Assembly (NCBI GenBank): GCA_003058525.1
Contig: QBVD01000030.1
Coordinates: 1 to 64,000, forward strand
Reading direction: 5' to 3'
From: a gamma proteobacterium symbiont of Ctena orbiculata
GTDB lineage: Bacteria > Pseudomonadota > Gammaproteobacteria > Chromatiales > Chromatiaceae
DNA: 64,000 nt
In this document: positions 18,098 through 25,401 of the stretch, in pieces
Layout: each line of letters starts with the position of its first letter
Numbering within the stretch: the first letter of the stretch is position 1
Program-made: the position numbers and the translations under genes
Notes under the pieces: model-generated
Database searches by the model: none
What the model saw: the letters and a program-made list of their open reading frames with translations, nothing else
Told to the model about the DNA's origin: nothing

Positions 18098-18664
18098 ATG
18101 GTGATACCCGCTAAACACTTGCTGTTTCTACTGATCTTCAGCGCACTCTCGGTCACCGTGACCTGGGCCAACACCGAGGAGCTGGGTGGCGAATTCAGTC
18201 TGACCGATCACAACAACAATCCCTTTGAATTGCGCCAGCTTCAGGGCAAGCTGGTGCTGCTCTTCTTCGGCTACACCTACTGCCCCGATATCTGCCCCAC
18301 CGAGCTGGCGAATGTGGCTGCGGTACTCAATGAGCTGGATGATCAGGGGGATCGGGTGCAGGGGCTGTTTGTATCCCTGGATCCCGGGCGCGACTCCCCT
18401 GAAGTGATGCGGGACTATGTCCACTATTTCAACAAAGGGCTGGTCGGGCTGACCGGAAGCGAGGATGAAGTGGCGCAGGTGGCCCGGCAATACCGTGTCA
18501 ATTACAAAAGACACGAAAGAGAGGATGGCGGCTATAGCATCGACCATTCGGCCAACCTCTACCTGATTGACGGCCAGGGAAAGCTCACTGCGGTAGTGCC
18601 CTACGGTATGCCACCAAAGCATATTCTCGATCTGGTACGAGGGTTATTGGCTGAAAGTGGCTGA
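18098..18664 (+). CDS. SCO1/SenC copper chaperone
   Basis: Secreted or membrane-anchored thioredoxin-fold protein of 188 residues. The canonical copper-binding CPDICP and the distal His in IDHSANLYLID are present. Its ATG immediately follows the stop codon of the SCO1-MauG fusion, so the two are co-translated. With the SCO domain of the fusion this makes two SCO modules in one operon, one canonical and one with altered cysteine spacing, probably serving copper loading of methanethiol oxidase. A role in cytochrome oxidase assembly is possible but no oxidase genes are nearby. Confidence 0.88.
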   Translation: MVIPAKHLLFLLIFSALSVTVTWANTEELGGEFSLTDHNNNPFELRQLQGKLVLLFFGYTYCPDICPTELANVAAVLNELDDQGDRVQGLFVSLDPGRDSPEVMRDYVHYFNKGLVGLTGSEDEVAQVARQYRVNYKRHEREDGGYSIDHSANLYLIDGQGKLTAVVPYGMPPKHILDLVRGLLAESG

Positions 18665-18665
18665 T

Positions 18666-19352
18666 ATGATTTCCCAGGCCAGAAAAACGTCGGGTGAAAT
18701 GGTTGACAGAAATGAACGTTCATTCTATTCTTTATCCCGGTTCGACCATACGGGTTGGCCGGTCGATGGCTGTGGGCAAGCTGCACAGGTTTCGAGTCCC
18801 TTCAGCTACCTCGGGCACAGTCTGACCGGTTTAACCTGGTCGATCCTGTCGTTTGCGCTATTCATGTCAGTTGTATTGAAGGCATCGGCCACTGAGGGTC
18901 TGCTTGCTGCAGTCAGGCCGCTACCCGCGCCTGCTTTCCGCCTGCAGGATCTGGAAGGGAGAAACCATCAACTTCATGATTACAGGGGCAGGGTGTTGAT
19001 AGTCAATTTCTGGGCCAGCTGGTGTGTGCCCTGCCGTCGCGAGCTGCCGTCGATGAACCGGGCCTGGACAGTGTTGAAGCCCAAAGGGATCGTCATGCTG
19101 GCGATCAACCTGGGGGATGATGCGGAGGCGGTCAAGGAATTCCTGAATGACTTCCCCATCGATTTTCCCGTGTTGCTGGATCACCGGGGACGGATCAGTC
19201 AGCGCTGGCAGGTTCGGGGATTGCCAACGACCTTGGTGCTGAATCGTCGAGGTGAAATCGTCTACCGGGCAGTCGGCGAGCGGGAGTGGGACGATGCAGC
19301 ACTGCTGCATCAGCTACAGACCCTGCAGCCTGAATCAACAAAGCTTGACTGA
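18666..19352 (+). CDS. TlpA/ResA-like periplasmic thioredoxin
   Basis: Membrane-anchored thioredoxin-fold reductase; the start is uncertain. The open frame begins at a GTG at 18657 and has ATGs at 18666, 18699 and 18864. The catalytic domain begins around FRLQDLEG and has the active site WASWCVPC and a cis-Pro loop GLPTTLVL. A hydrophobic stretch (LTWSILSFALFMSVVLKASA) precedes it and would be the signal anchor. A strong -35/-10 with a TetR-type operator lies at 18703-18731, inside the frame if an early start is used, which suggests initiation further downstream. Role probably in keeping cysteines of SCO or cytochromes reduced. Confidence 0.72.
   Translation: MISQARKTSGEMVDRNERSFYSLSRFDHTGWPVDGCGQAAQVSSPFSYLGHSLTGLTWSILSFALFMSVVLKASATEGLLAAVRPLPAPAFRLQDLEGRNHQLHDYRGRVLIVNFWASWCVPCRRELPSMNRAWTVLKPKGIVMLAINLGDDAEAVKEFLNDFPIDFPVLLDHRGRISQRWQVRGLPTTLVLNRRGEIVYRAVGEREWDDAALLHQLQTLQPESTKLD
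18703..18731 (+). promoter_or_regulatory. second TetR-type operator and promoter, before the thioredoxin gene
   Basis: TTGACA (18703-18708) and TATTCT (18726-18731) are 17 bases apart and enclose the perfect palindrome AATGAACGTTCATT (18711-18724). Layout, half-site (AATGAA) and downstream TTCTATT match the mtoX promoter, so the same TetR protein probably controls both. Confidence 0.68.
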
Positions 19353-19419
19353 TTTTTTTTGGATTCCAATCTTTGGCTGAACAGTGTCAGAGTTCATTTC
19401 GATCAAATCACAGGTGCAT

Positions 19420-19938
19420 ATGATGATAAATAAGTCGATACAAAAAAGAGGGTGGCGGGGTTTGCTGGTGGGTCTCCTGCTGTTCAGCATGGACTCGGCC
19501 AATGCAGCGGAAAAGATCAACGATGCAATGGCACTGAATGGGGTGAAGGAGACCCGCAGTGTCTTTCTTATCGATTTCACCAATCCCCAGAAGACAGCAT
19601 TCTATCTCGACATCATCCGTGGAACCCATGAGGGTCTGGTGAGACAGGGCGTGAAACCCAACATGGTACTGGTCTTCATCGGTGAGACGGTGCGTTATCT
19701 TTCAACCGAACCTGACGACGTCCTGGCCATGGAATATGGCAAGCAGCTTGATTCAATTGCAGATACCGCCAAGGCACTGAAGGCAAAAGGGGTGCGAATG
19801 GAGGTCTGTGCCATCGCCAACCGTGTCTTCGAGGTGGATAACGCTACTGTTCTGCCGGAAATGGATGTGGTAGGGGATGGCTTCATCTCGCTCATCGGCT
19901 GGCAGACACAGGGACATAAGCTGGTGCCCATCTTTTAG
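19420..19938 (+). CDS. exported DsrE/DsrF-like protein
   Basis: Small protein of 172 residues with a signal peptide (RGLLVGLLLFSMDSANA) followed by a DsrE-like domain; the cysteine in MEVCAIAN sits where DsrE-type proteins carry their persulfide Cys. Cytoplasmic DsrE proteins move sulfane sulfur in sulfur oxidisers; this exported version after methanethiol oxidase genes may handle the sulfide that the oxidase releases, which is inference. AGGTG lies just before the ATG at 19420; the frame also extends to a GTG at 19384 that would disturb the signal peptide. Confidence 0.72.
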   Translation: MMINKSIQKRGWRGLLVGLLLFSMDSANAAEKINDAMALNGVKETRSVFLIDFTNPQKTAFYLDIIRGTHEGLVRQGVKPNMVLVFIGETVRYLSTEPDDVLAMEYGKQLDSIADTAKALKAKGVRMEVCAIANRVFEVDNATVLPEMDVVGDGFISLIGWQTQGHKLVPIF

Positions 19939-19966
19939 CCGAAAACTTCCGCTGACAAGGGCCAAT

Positions 19967-19988
19967 GCTGCAAACGCTTTTTTGCAGC
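19967..19988. terminator. bidirectional hairpin between convergent operons
   Basis: GCTGCAAA pairs with TTTGCAGC around a 6-base loop, 28 bases after the DsrE-like stop and just before the end of the convergent lipoprotein gene. The A and T tracts are within the stem, so termination in both directions is plausible but weak. Confidence 0.45.
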
Positions 19989-19998
19989 AGCCGTTGAT

Positions 19999-20700
19999 TC
20001 AGCGTCGCAGAGATTTCAATTCGTAAACCACCTCGCCACCGGCAAACACATCATTCGACAAAGGCTCTTCCCGTAGCAACTTCACCAGGCCAACACCGGG
20101 TGCGTACCATTCTGTGGTGTTGATCAGTATCTCCTGGTATCCGCTGCGGGCGTCTGCGTAGAGGGTGAGATTTGCCTCGCCTTGAACCCGGATACAGTTG
20201 TCGAAACGGCCGGCAGGTACCTCCACCGTTTCATCATCGGCCATGATCTGGAAGGTCATTTTAAGATTCATCCCACGGGTCAGACCCTCTTCATAGGGAT
20301 AGACGCGACGCAGTACGAACGGGTATGTTGGATTGCTCCATTGAGTACCGTTCCTGAGCGGATATTTGAGTACCCAGTGTGGTGAGTTATCGATAGCAGG
20401 TTTACTTTCGATCAGGGTGCGCTTTGCAGTGCGGTAGATGCCGCCGCTGTTCTCGGCGATATAATAGCGGGTGCCGTCACTGGTTATGCGTACTGCATGG
20501 AGTAGACTGTTGATCGACTCCCGCTCTCCCATGCGGATGGAAAAATCGGTGTGTCGGACCGAGTTCCCGACGCTGGTGGTAACCAGATAATTCCATTGCA
20601 GTCCCTCCTGCAAGGGAAAATAGCTCGAGCTGTCCAGCGATTGATTCGAGCAGGATTGAAGAGCCAGGACGAACAGGCCAAGAATGGGGATGTATCTCAT
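19999..20700 (-). CDS. predicted lipoprotein, last gene of the ExbB/ExbD-like operon
   Basis: Protein of 233 residues with a lipobox (LALQSC) at about residues 12-17, so it is likely anchored in the outer or inner membrane. The mature part begins with FPLQEGLQWNY and ends with WYAPGVGLVK and VPAGRFDNC-like blocks that recur in uncharacterised beta-rich lipoproteins. Function is unknown. Its start overlaps the preceding stop by four bases (ATGA), so it is translated with the membrane complex upstream. Confidence 0.68.
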   Translation of the reverse strand: MRYIPILGLFVLALQSCSNQSLDSSSYFPLQEGLQWNYLVTTSVGNSVRHTDFSIRMGERESINSLLHAVRITSDGTRYYIAENSGGIYRTAKRTLIESKPAIDNSPHWVLKYPLRNGTQWSNPTYPFVLRRVYPYEEGLTRGMNLKMTFQIMADDETVEVPAGRFDNCIRVQGEANLTLYADARSGYQEILINTTEWYAPGVGLVKLLREEPLSNDVFAGGEVVYELKSLRR

Positions 20701-21212
20701 TTTTCCGGTAGCGCCGGATCGGGAAGGGAGTAGATTTCAATCTTATCCCGCTGTTCACCTATACGGGTGAAGTCGAGTGGTTGTCCCGGTTTCCTGGTGA
20801 CTGCGGCTCTTCTGCCAAGCTGCATAATGCCGTTGCGCATATTGCGTAGCGCTTCTTCCAGGTCGGTGTGAAGTGCCTTACTGTACTCCAGCTTGTAGGC
20901 ACGCGGATCATGCGCCGGCTCACCACTGCTGAGGTCGGTGGCCCAGATGGTGATGGTTCCGGGCGATCCTGTCGTTTTATCGGGTTCATCAACCACCGAT
21001 GCATGCAGCAGAAACCGTTCCGGAACCTCAATCCATGCAGGCCAGCCCTGCACTGATTGCCATGCCTGATAACTGACGAAATAGAGTGCCGTTGCAAATA
21101 CAACGATAAACAGTCTTATCAGGGAGTGGAAACTGCTTGCAATCAGCGCCGCGGCCACAAGCGCGGCCAATGCAACGTAAGCGAGCAGTATCAATAGTAC
21201 CGATTCACTCAT
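20697..21212 (-). CDS. membrane protein of unknown function (third gene of ExbB/ExbD-like operon)
   Basis: Protein of 171 residues with two N-terminal hydrophobic segments (about residues 5-27 and 33-48) and a C-terminal soluble region of about 120 residues that would face the periplasm if the N-terminus is outside. I do not recognise the family. It overlaps both neighbours by four bases, a strong sign of a stoichiometric complex with the ion-channel-like subunits encoded before it. Confidence 0.62.
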   Translation of the reverse strand: MSESVLLILLAYVALAALVAAALIASSFHSLIRLFIVVFATALYFVSYQAWQSVQGWPAWIEVPERFLLHASVVDEPDKTTGSPGTITIWATDLSSGEPAHDPRAYKLEYSKALHTDLEEALRNMRNGIMQLGRRAAVTRKPGQPLDFTRIGEQRDKIEIYSLPDPALPEK

Positions 21213-21817
21213 ATCTTACCTACCTGGACAATCGATTTTTCAAGGGTGTTGATATTACTGACTTGACCGTCGGTGCCGATAGTGAAGCGTATCGCTGTCT
21301 TCTCTTCGCCAACCCGTTCAAGTATCAGGGTTGCGTAGTGCAAAACTTTAAGCGCGGGATTGACCTCAGCAAGATAGACGGTTACCGGAACAGGTTGCAG
21401 GGATTTGCTGTTGTAGTAGTGAATATTGATGACATACTCCCCAGGTGGACGGCCGCGTATGGTCACTATCTCCTGGTTAAGGGGATTGATTATCGTTTTG
21501 CCGTCAATCAGCAGCGTATCATTGGCCATCCCTCGGTCATCTCTATCCAGGTGCATAAGACTGGCCTGGGGATTCTTGAACCAGACCAGATCACCGTTTG
21601 GCCCCTCAACCCAGGTGTCGATATCGTCCGGACTGTTATCGGTCCAGGTTACCGAGATCAGAAAGTCGGCCTTGGGATTGATGGTACCGGTCTTGGCCGG
21701 CGGATTTAAAAACATCAAGGCGACAAGAAAAAGAAAGGTGAATGCAAGCAGTGCGTTGAACAGCAGATCGGTGAATGGATCCGCATCGAACTGACGGCTG
21801 TTGCGAAACATCGCCAC
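21209..21817 (-). CDS. ExbD-like membrane protein with periplasmic domain
   Basis: Protein of 202 residues with one transmembrane helix near the N-terminus (LLFNALLAFTFLFLVALMFL), preceded by DPFTDLLFN. An acidic residue at the membrane entrance followed by a single helix and a periplasmic domain is the ExbD/TolR/MotB plan. The periplasmic part contains DDIDTWVEGPNGDLVW, an acidic-loop motif unlike typical ExbD and similar in style to metal-binding beta-sandwich repeats. It starts four bases after the MotA/TolQ/ExbB-like gene. Partner and purpose are unknown. Confidence 0.65.
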   Translation of the reverse strand: MAMFRNSRQFDADPFTDLLFNALLAFTFLFLVALMFLNPPAKTGTINPKADFLISVTWTDNSPDDIDTWVEGPNGDLVWFKNPQASLMHLDRDDRGMANDTLLIDGKTIINPLNQEIVTIRGRPPGEYVINIHYYNSKSLQPVPVTVYLAEVNPALKVLHYATLILERVGEEKTAIRFTIGTDGQVSNINTLEKSIVQVGKI

Positions 21818-21821
21818 TGAA

Positions 21822-22565
21822 TCACTGCTCCTTGTCAGCCACTTTGAGCAAGCGTGTTTCGCTGAACTCTACGGCCTCTGCCACCAGGCGATCAGCGGCT
21901 CGATCCAGCATCAGGTACTGCATCCCGAGCAACATGCTGCAGCTGAGTCCCATCAGTGTGGTGTTCAGAGCCACCCCCATACCGGTCGTCATCCGTTGCA
22001 GAAGGCCCTGTATGTCGGACAGGTCAAATGATTTCAATTCAGCCACTGGCGCCAGCATCATGACAAATCCGATCACAGTACCGAGCAGGCCGAGTTTTAC
22101 GAGCAGTCCGCAGATGAACCAGCCAACTTCGTGCTGACCTCTCATACGCTCTGCCATCACCTGCGCCAGCAGGTGGCTATCCTGGTTTGGTCGATGATGC
22201 GCTTGCAACGAACCGCGCATTGCGGCTATCCCGGCAATAAACTGACCTGAGAGGGAATCTTTTACGGGTAGCTGGTTTTCTATCCACCAACGATTGCTGC
22301 CTGGGCCGGGTGGATTTGCGGTCGTGAACCGAATGATCCGGTCGAGTGCACTGTTTTCATGCGATAAGAACAGTGCCCTTGCAGCACAATGAGTGGTAGC
22401 CAGTATAAAGAGCAGCAGGATGATCAGTGTGATGTGGCTGGGATCTGACAGCAAAGCGGATTGCAGCAGACCTTGATCCCAGAACAACCAACTGATGAAC
22501 GACAAGATGCCGAACAACAGTAGCCATTGTAAAACTAAGGTATAGGGTGTTTTGGCATTTCGCAC
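21822..22565 (-). CDS. MotA/TolQ/ExbB-family proton channel protein
   Basis: Membrane protein of 247 residues. Two N-terminal helices are followed by a cytoplasmic region and a C-terminal pair of helices; the block LVKLGLLGTVIGFVMML and the later GMGVALNTTLMGL are the channel-forming motifs of the TolQ/ExbB family. It is the first gene of a four-gene operon with overlapping ends. No tonB, tolA/tolB, pal or flagellar gene is nearby, so it is neither a standard Tol-Pal nor a standard TonB system. Confidence 0.82.
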   Translation of the reverse strand: MRNAKTPYTLVLQWLLLFGILSFISWLFWDQGLLQSALLSDPSHITLIILLLFILATTHCAARALFLSHENSALDRIIRFTTANPPGPGSNRWWIENQLPVKDSLSGQFIAGIAAMRGSLQAHHRPNQDSHLLAQVMAERMRGQHEVGWFICGLLVKLGLLGTVIGFVMMLAPVAELKSFDLSDIQGLLQRMTTGMGVALNTTLMGLSCSMLLGMQYLMLDRAADRLVAEAVEFSETRLLKVADKEQ

Positions 22566-22843
22566 TTCAAGGTACTCACTGGTGAATCGAATCCTGCTTC
22601 ATGTTGTATAGATGAAAAGCATGCTCCGTGCCATTTCCCTGTAATGCAGCCATATCACTCACCGTCAATTGTCACATGTATGTGGCTGATAAAGGTGTTC
22701 ATATATTGAGCATTGTCGACATTTTTTGAACAATCGTGGTTGTAAGGCCTCGGTAGATATGGAAGTGTTGCCGATGTTGGCTTTTCAGCCGATGCCTTGT
22801 ATGTCGATGACTATCGAGAGCAGGCACAAATGTTGCTATTACT

Positions 22844-23112
22844 TAGGGCCTGTTAACACTAATCCAATTGGCCCTGTTGTGCCTGAAAAAGCGCCAATCA
22901 AGGCGCGAGGAGAGAGGTTTGGTGATTCCAAATGAACGACAAGCAACGCCGAGTGGCGCTTTTTCAGGCGCAACCCGAAGGGCTGGGGCTATTTTTCCGC
23001 CCAGCGGCGTTATCATTCGCTCATGTAGCATAGCTACACCTCGCTCATTCTGCCTTGCTGGACAAAAAAATAGTCCCAGCAGGGCCGATTGGATTAGTGT
23101 TAACAGGCCCTA
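22844..23112. repeat. full-length MITE, copy A (GGGCCTGTTAACA family)
   Basis: Non-coding element of about 265 bp bounded by TA dinucleotides. The terminal inverted repeats begin GGGCCTGTTAACACTAATCC and are essentially perfect for about 25 bp. The interior holds further dyads, for example GAAAAAGCGCCA against TGGCGCTTTTTC. Short open frames inside are on either strand and recur only because the DNA is repeated; no transposase is encoded. A TA target duplication and long inverted ends are typical of MITEs mobilised by IS630/Tc1-type transposases, an inference here. Confidence 0.8.
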
Positions 23113-23167
23113 ACTCATTCAAATTCATTAAATATCGGTGTCATACCAACCAGGGGAGATTCGAACA

Positions 23168-23917
23168 ATGGCAAGGTTGAAGTTCTCTTTAGCCACACTA
23201 TTTGCGCTCATAGTGATTTTTCCGGTTTCTGCCGCGCATGCAAAGGATCAGCAAATGTTGGCTCTGGCCAATGCTTCCGGTTGTTTTATCTGTCACAAGA
23301 TAGCGCCTGACGCAGGTAGCGATGAACTGCCGCTCGCACCGAGTTATCAGGAGATCGCGTTACGCTACAGAGGTGATAAAGATGCATTCAGCCGTTTGCT
23401 GGATCGAGTGCTGCATGGCACGGTCTATCAGGATCAGGTATGGGAGGGTGAAATCGGGATGCGGTTCATGCCGCCGAATGTGAATGTCACGCGAGAAGAT
23501 GCATCCTCGCTTGTTCACTGGATACTTATGCTGGATATTGATCCACAAGTGGCGGAGAGGCTTATGCATCACGACAGAATGCTTACACTCTCCACCGTAA
23601 GCGGTTGTACGATCTGTCATCGAATAGATCCGGTCAAAGTGTCGCGTGTTATTCCTCTCGCGCCATCATTCAGGGAGGTGGCCGCGCACTATCAGGATCG
23701 ACCGGGCAATAAGGACAGATTGCTGGAATCAATACTGCAGGGTACCCAGGGTAACCAAAAAATATGGCAAAACGTCAATATGCTCTACATGCCACCGAAT
23801 GTGGCCTTGAAAAGAGAGGATGGTGTCAGGCTGATAGAGTGGATACTCTCTCTCGATACCAAAGGGGTACCTAGGCACATGGAGCCACCTGCGGGCATGG
23901 GTTCGTCAAGCCAGTGA
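23168..23917 (+). CDS. tandem-duplicated dihaem cytochrome c
   Basis: Secreted protein of 249 residues. The ATG at 23168 follows AGGGGAG and gives a signal peptide ending near AHA; a longer frame from 23138 lacks this quality. Two homologous halves each contain a haem site, CFICH (C39) and CTICH (C147), followed by LAPSY/LAPSF, a Met in MPPNV and a final WIL-LD helix. The two halves clearly arose by duplication. It may be another electron carrier for the quinoprotein or methanethiol systems, but it stands alone with no operon partner, starting 55 bases after the MITE. Confidence 0.82.
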   Translation: MARLKFSLATLFALIVIFPVSAAHAKDQQMLALANASGCFICHKIAPDAGSDELPLAPSYQEIALRYRGDKDAFSRLLDRVLHGTVYQDQVWEGEIGMRFMPPNVNVTREDASSLVHWILMLDIDPQVAERLMHHDRMLTLSTVSGCTICHRIDPVKVSRVIPLAPSFREVAAHYQDRPGNKDRLLESILQGTQGNQKIWQNVNMLYMPPNVALKREDGVRLIEWILSLDTKGVPRHMEPPAGMGSSSQ

Positions 23918-24261
23918 CCTGTTACCACAGACGCGCCATCCGAACGACTACTGTTGGATATGCACTCAACGGCAGAAAAATCGATATTGATTCCCTGAGT
24001 GTACGGATTTCACGCGTTTCTGTTCAGAAACTGCACATCTTTAGGTGGGTGTTGCTTTGACGGTTTTTTTTAATCGGCGATAACCGCAGATATATATATC
24101 TGTAATTTAGGCATTTATAGGTAAATCACTGTAGAAAATATGGTTGGATGTTGCGGGTGTTATATTGGTATGTATCTTGATAGTCGATCATTGTTGCCTC
24201 TGGTGGTATTCAGGGTGACACTTTCATAAACCTCAAAAAACAGATAGGAGTGAGAACAACG
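23918..24261. other. intergenic region upstream of pqqA
   Basis: No gene seen. It holds a perfect 16-bp palindrome, CAGATATATATATCTG, at 24087-24102, which could be an operator, and an AT-rich stretch before pqqA. A GG-N9-GC string near 24142 resembles a sigma-54 promoter but has one base too few. Confidence 0.4.
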
Positions 24262-24339
24262 ATGCATAAATGGTCAAAACCGATGTATCAAAACATGCGA
24301 TTTGGATTCGAAATCAATCTGTATGTGAAAGTACGATAA
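24262..24339 (+). CDS. pqqA: PQQ precursor peptide PqqA
   Basis: A 25-codon gene too short for most gene finders. The peptide starts MHKWSKPMYQ and ends FGFEINLYVKVR; the Glu and Tyr in ExxxY are the two residues that PqqE cross-links to build pyrroloquinoline quinone, and the tryptophan near the N-terminus is also typical. AGGAGTG lies 13 bases upstream, and a strong intrinsic terminator follows 27 bases after the stop. No pqqB, C, D or E is in the window, so this is a detached copy that probably supplies cofactor for the alcohol dehydrogenase 15 kb away. Confidence 0.9.
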   Translation: MHKWSKPMYQNMRFGFEINLYVKVR

Positions 24340-24365
24340 CTTCGGTCTTGCGTAGAAGATGATGG

Positions 24366-24395
24366 GGCGGGGGAGCGTTGCTCTCCCGCCTTTTT
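24366..24395 (+). terminator. intrinsic terminator of pqqA
   Basis: GGCGGGGGAG pairs with CTCTCCCGCC (one G-U pair) around a 5-base loop and is followed by TTTTT. It closes a monocistronic pqqA transcript. Confidence 0.88.
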
Positions 24396-24518
24396 AATTT
24401 CCGCTTGATCCCGGATCGGATTCAAAAGCCGCCGATATGCCAATTGTATACTTTGGTTTCAGGCTGATGTTCCGGGTCATAACGAGCGATCGTCCCGTCG
24501 TTGAAGCATCTGGTAAAA

Positions 24519-24926
24519 TCAGTAGACGCCTTGTGCATTGAGAAAGGTGCCGAGTTCTTTATCGCTTTTGAAAATGTGGATAAGCACCCAATCGGATGAG
24601 ACATCGTAATCAGAGCGAAAGGTCGGGCTTTTTCCGTCTGTGACACCCGCAACCAGATTGTTCAGATGCTGCAGTAATACATGGTGCTCGTGTAGATGCT
24701 GCTCATACTCCGGATAGTTATGCTTTTTCATCAACTCATCTTCGGTGGAGAAGTGAGTTTGCGTATGTTCATACAGCTCAACCAGCAGTTTTTGCAAACT
24801 CTCTTTATCAGCACACTTTTCCACAGCGGTGTGGAGGCTATTAACGATATTGAGCATTTCCTGATGTTGGTCGTCTATTATTCTGACGTTGACACTGAAT
24901 TCTTCGCTCCAAGTAACGATCGGCAT
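24519..24926 (-). CDS. bacteriohemerythrin
   Basis: Cytoplasmic non-haem di-iron oxygen-binding protein of 135 residues, the normal length for single-domain bacteriohemerythrins. Iron ligands are visible as the H in DDQHQEM, the H in LHTAVE, the H and E in THFSTEDE, and the later His pair in QHLHEHH with the Asp near the C-terminus. It opens with the family signature VTWSEEFSV. It is a single gene, convergent with pqqA and divergent from the hydrogenase cluster. A role in oxygen storage or delivery is likely; linkage to hydrogenase protection is only suggested by position. Confidence 0.9.
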   Translation of the reverse strand: MPIVTWSEEFSVNVRIIDDQHQEMLNIVNSLHTAVEKCADKESLQKLLVELYEHTQTHFSTEDELMKKHNYPEYEQHLHEHHVLLQHLNNLVAGVTDGKSPTFRSDYDVSSDWVLIHIFKSDKELGTFLNAQGVY

Positions 24927-25401
24927 ATTGTTCTCTCTATTGCATGATTTTTTGTGCTAGGGCCTGTTCACCGATGCTATTTCCACAAACTTGTTTAAAT
25001 GCATCAACAACTCTGCCAAATTATGGGACATTCTGAAAGAAATCACCTTAATTTCCCGCGAAATTCTGTAGTGGTCCGGGTTTATCGATCCGGTACAGTC
25101 GAATTCCAAACACCGAACGGGTGTATGTGATGTGTAAAGCTGCTTACCTATAGCGGGGCGGATTGGCAGATTACCCTCAATTATTATGTGTAAATATACA
25201 CTGACTTCAGTTTGCTGCACCTGAAGATTGGATAGTTATATTTCAAAAATCATCTAAACTGATAAGCAATTATCCATTGCTATAGACCATATTACCTCCA
25301 CATCCGGTAAATTCTCAACGAAAACAATAGGTAATCCATGCGGAAGAGTTTGGCGCGTGGTTTGCAGATAGTGGTTTCACTGATCCCTGTTGGAGTCTGA
25401 C
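24927..25401. other. gap between hemerythrin and hydrogenase genes
   Basis: No gene is seen. The left edge holds one lone MITE end (TAGGGCCTGTTCACCG at 24958-24973) without a matching right end. The dyad GCAA-N7-TTGC at about 25266-25280 may be an activator site. The right edge holds the sigma-54 promoter of the hup operon. Confidence 0.5.
25351..25366 (+). promoter_or_regulatory. sigma-54 promoter (-24/-12) of the hup/hyp operon
   Basis: TGGCGCG-N4-TTGCA matches the consensus except for one base, with GG (25352-25353) and GC (25364-25365) ten apart. The start would be near 25377, 25 bases before the hupD ATG. The NtrC-type activator HoxA encoded in the same cluster is the obvious regulator. 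I did not find a clear TTG-N5-CAA HupR-type site upstream. Confidence 0.75.

Noticed and set aside
22843-23031. Short open frames inside the MITE copies (also 42571-42759)
   Set aside because: They recur because the DNA is repeated; they run into the inverted ends and show no ribosome site.
24140-24160. Sigma-54-like string upstream of pqqA
   Set aside because: GG and GC are nine, not ten, bases apart.
24958-24973. Possible additional MITE copy starting TAGGGCCTGTTCACCG
   Set aside because: No matching right end or interior was found; kept only as a lone end.
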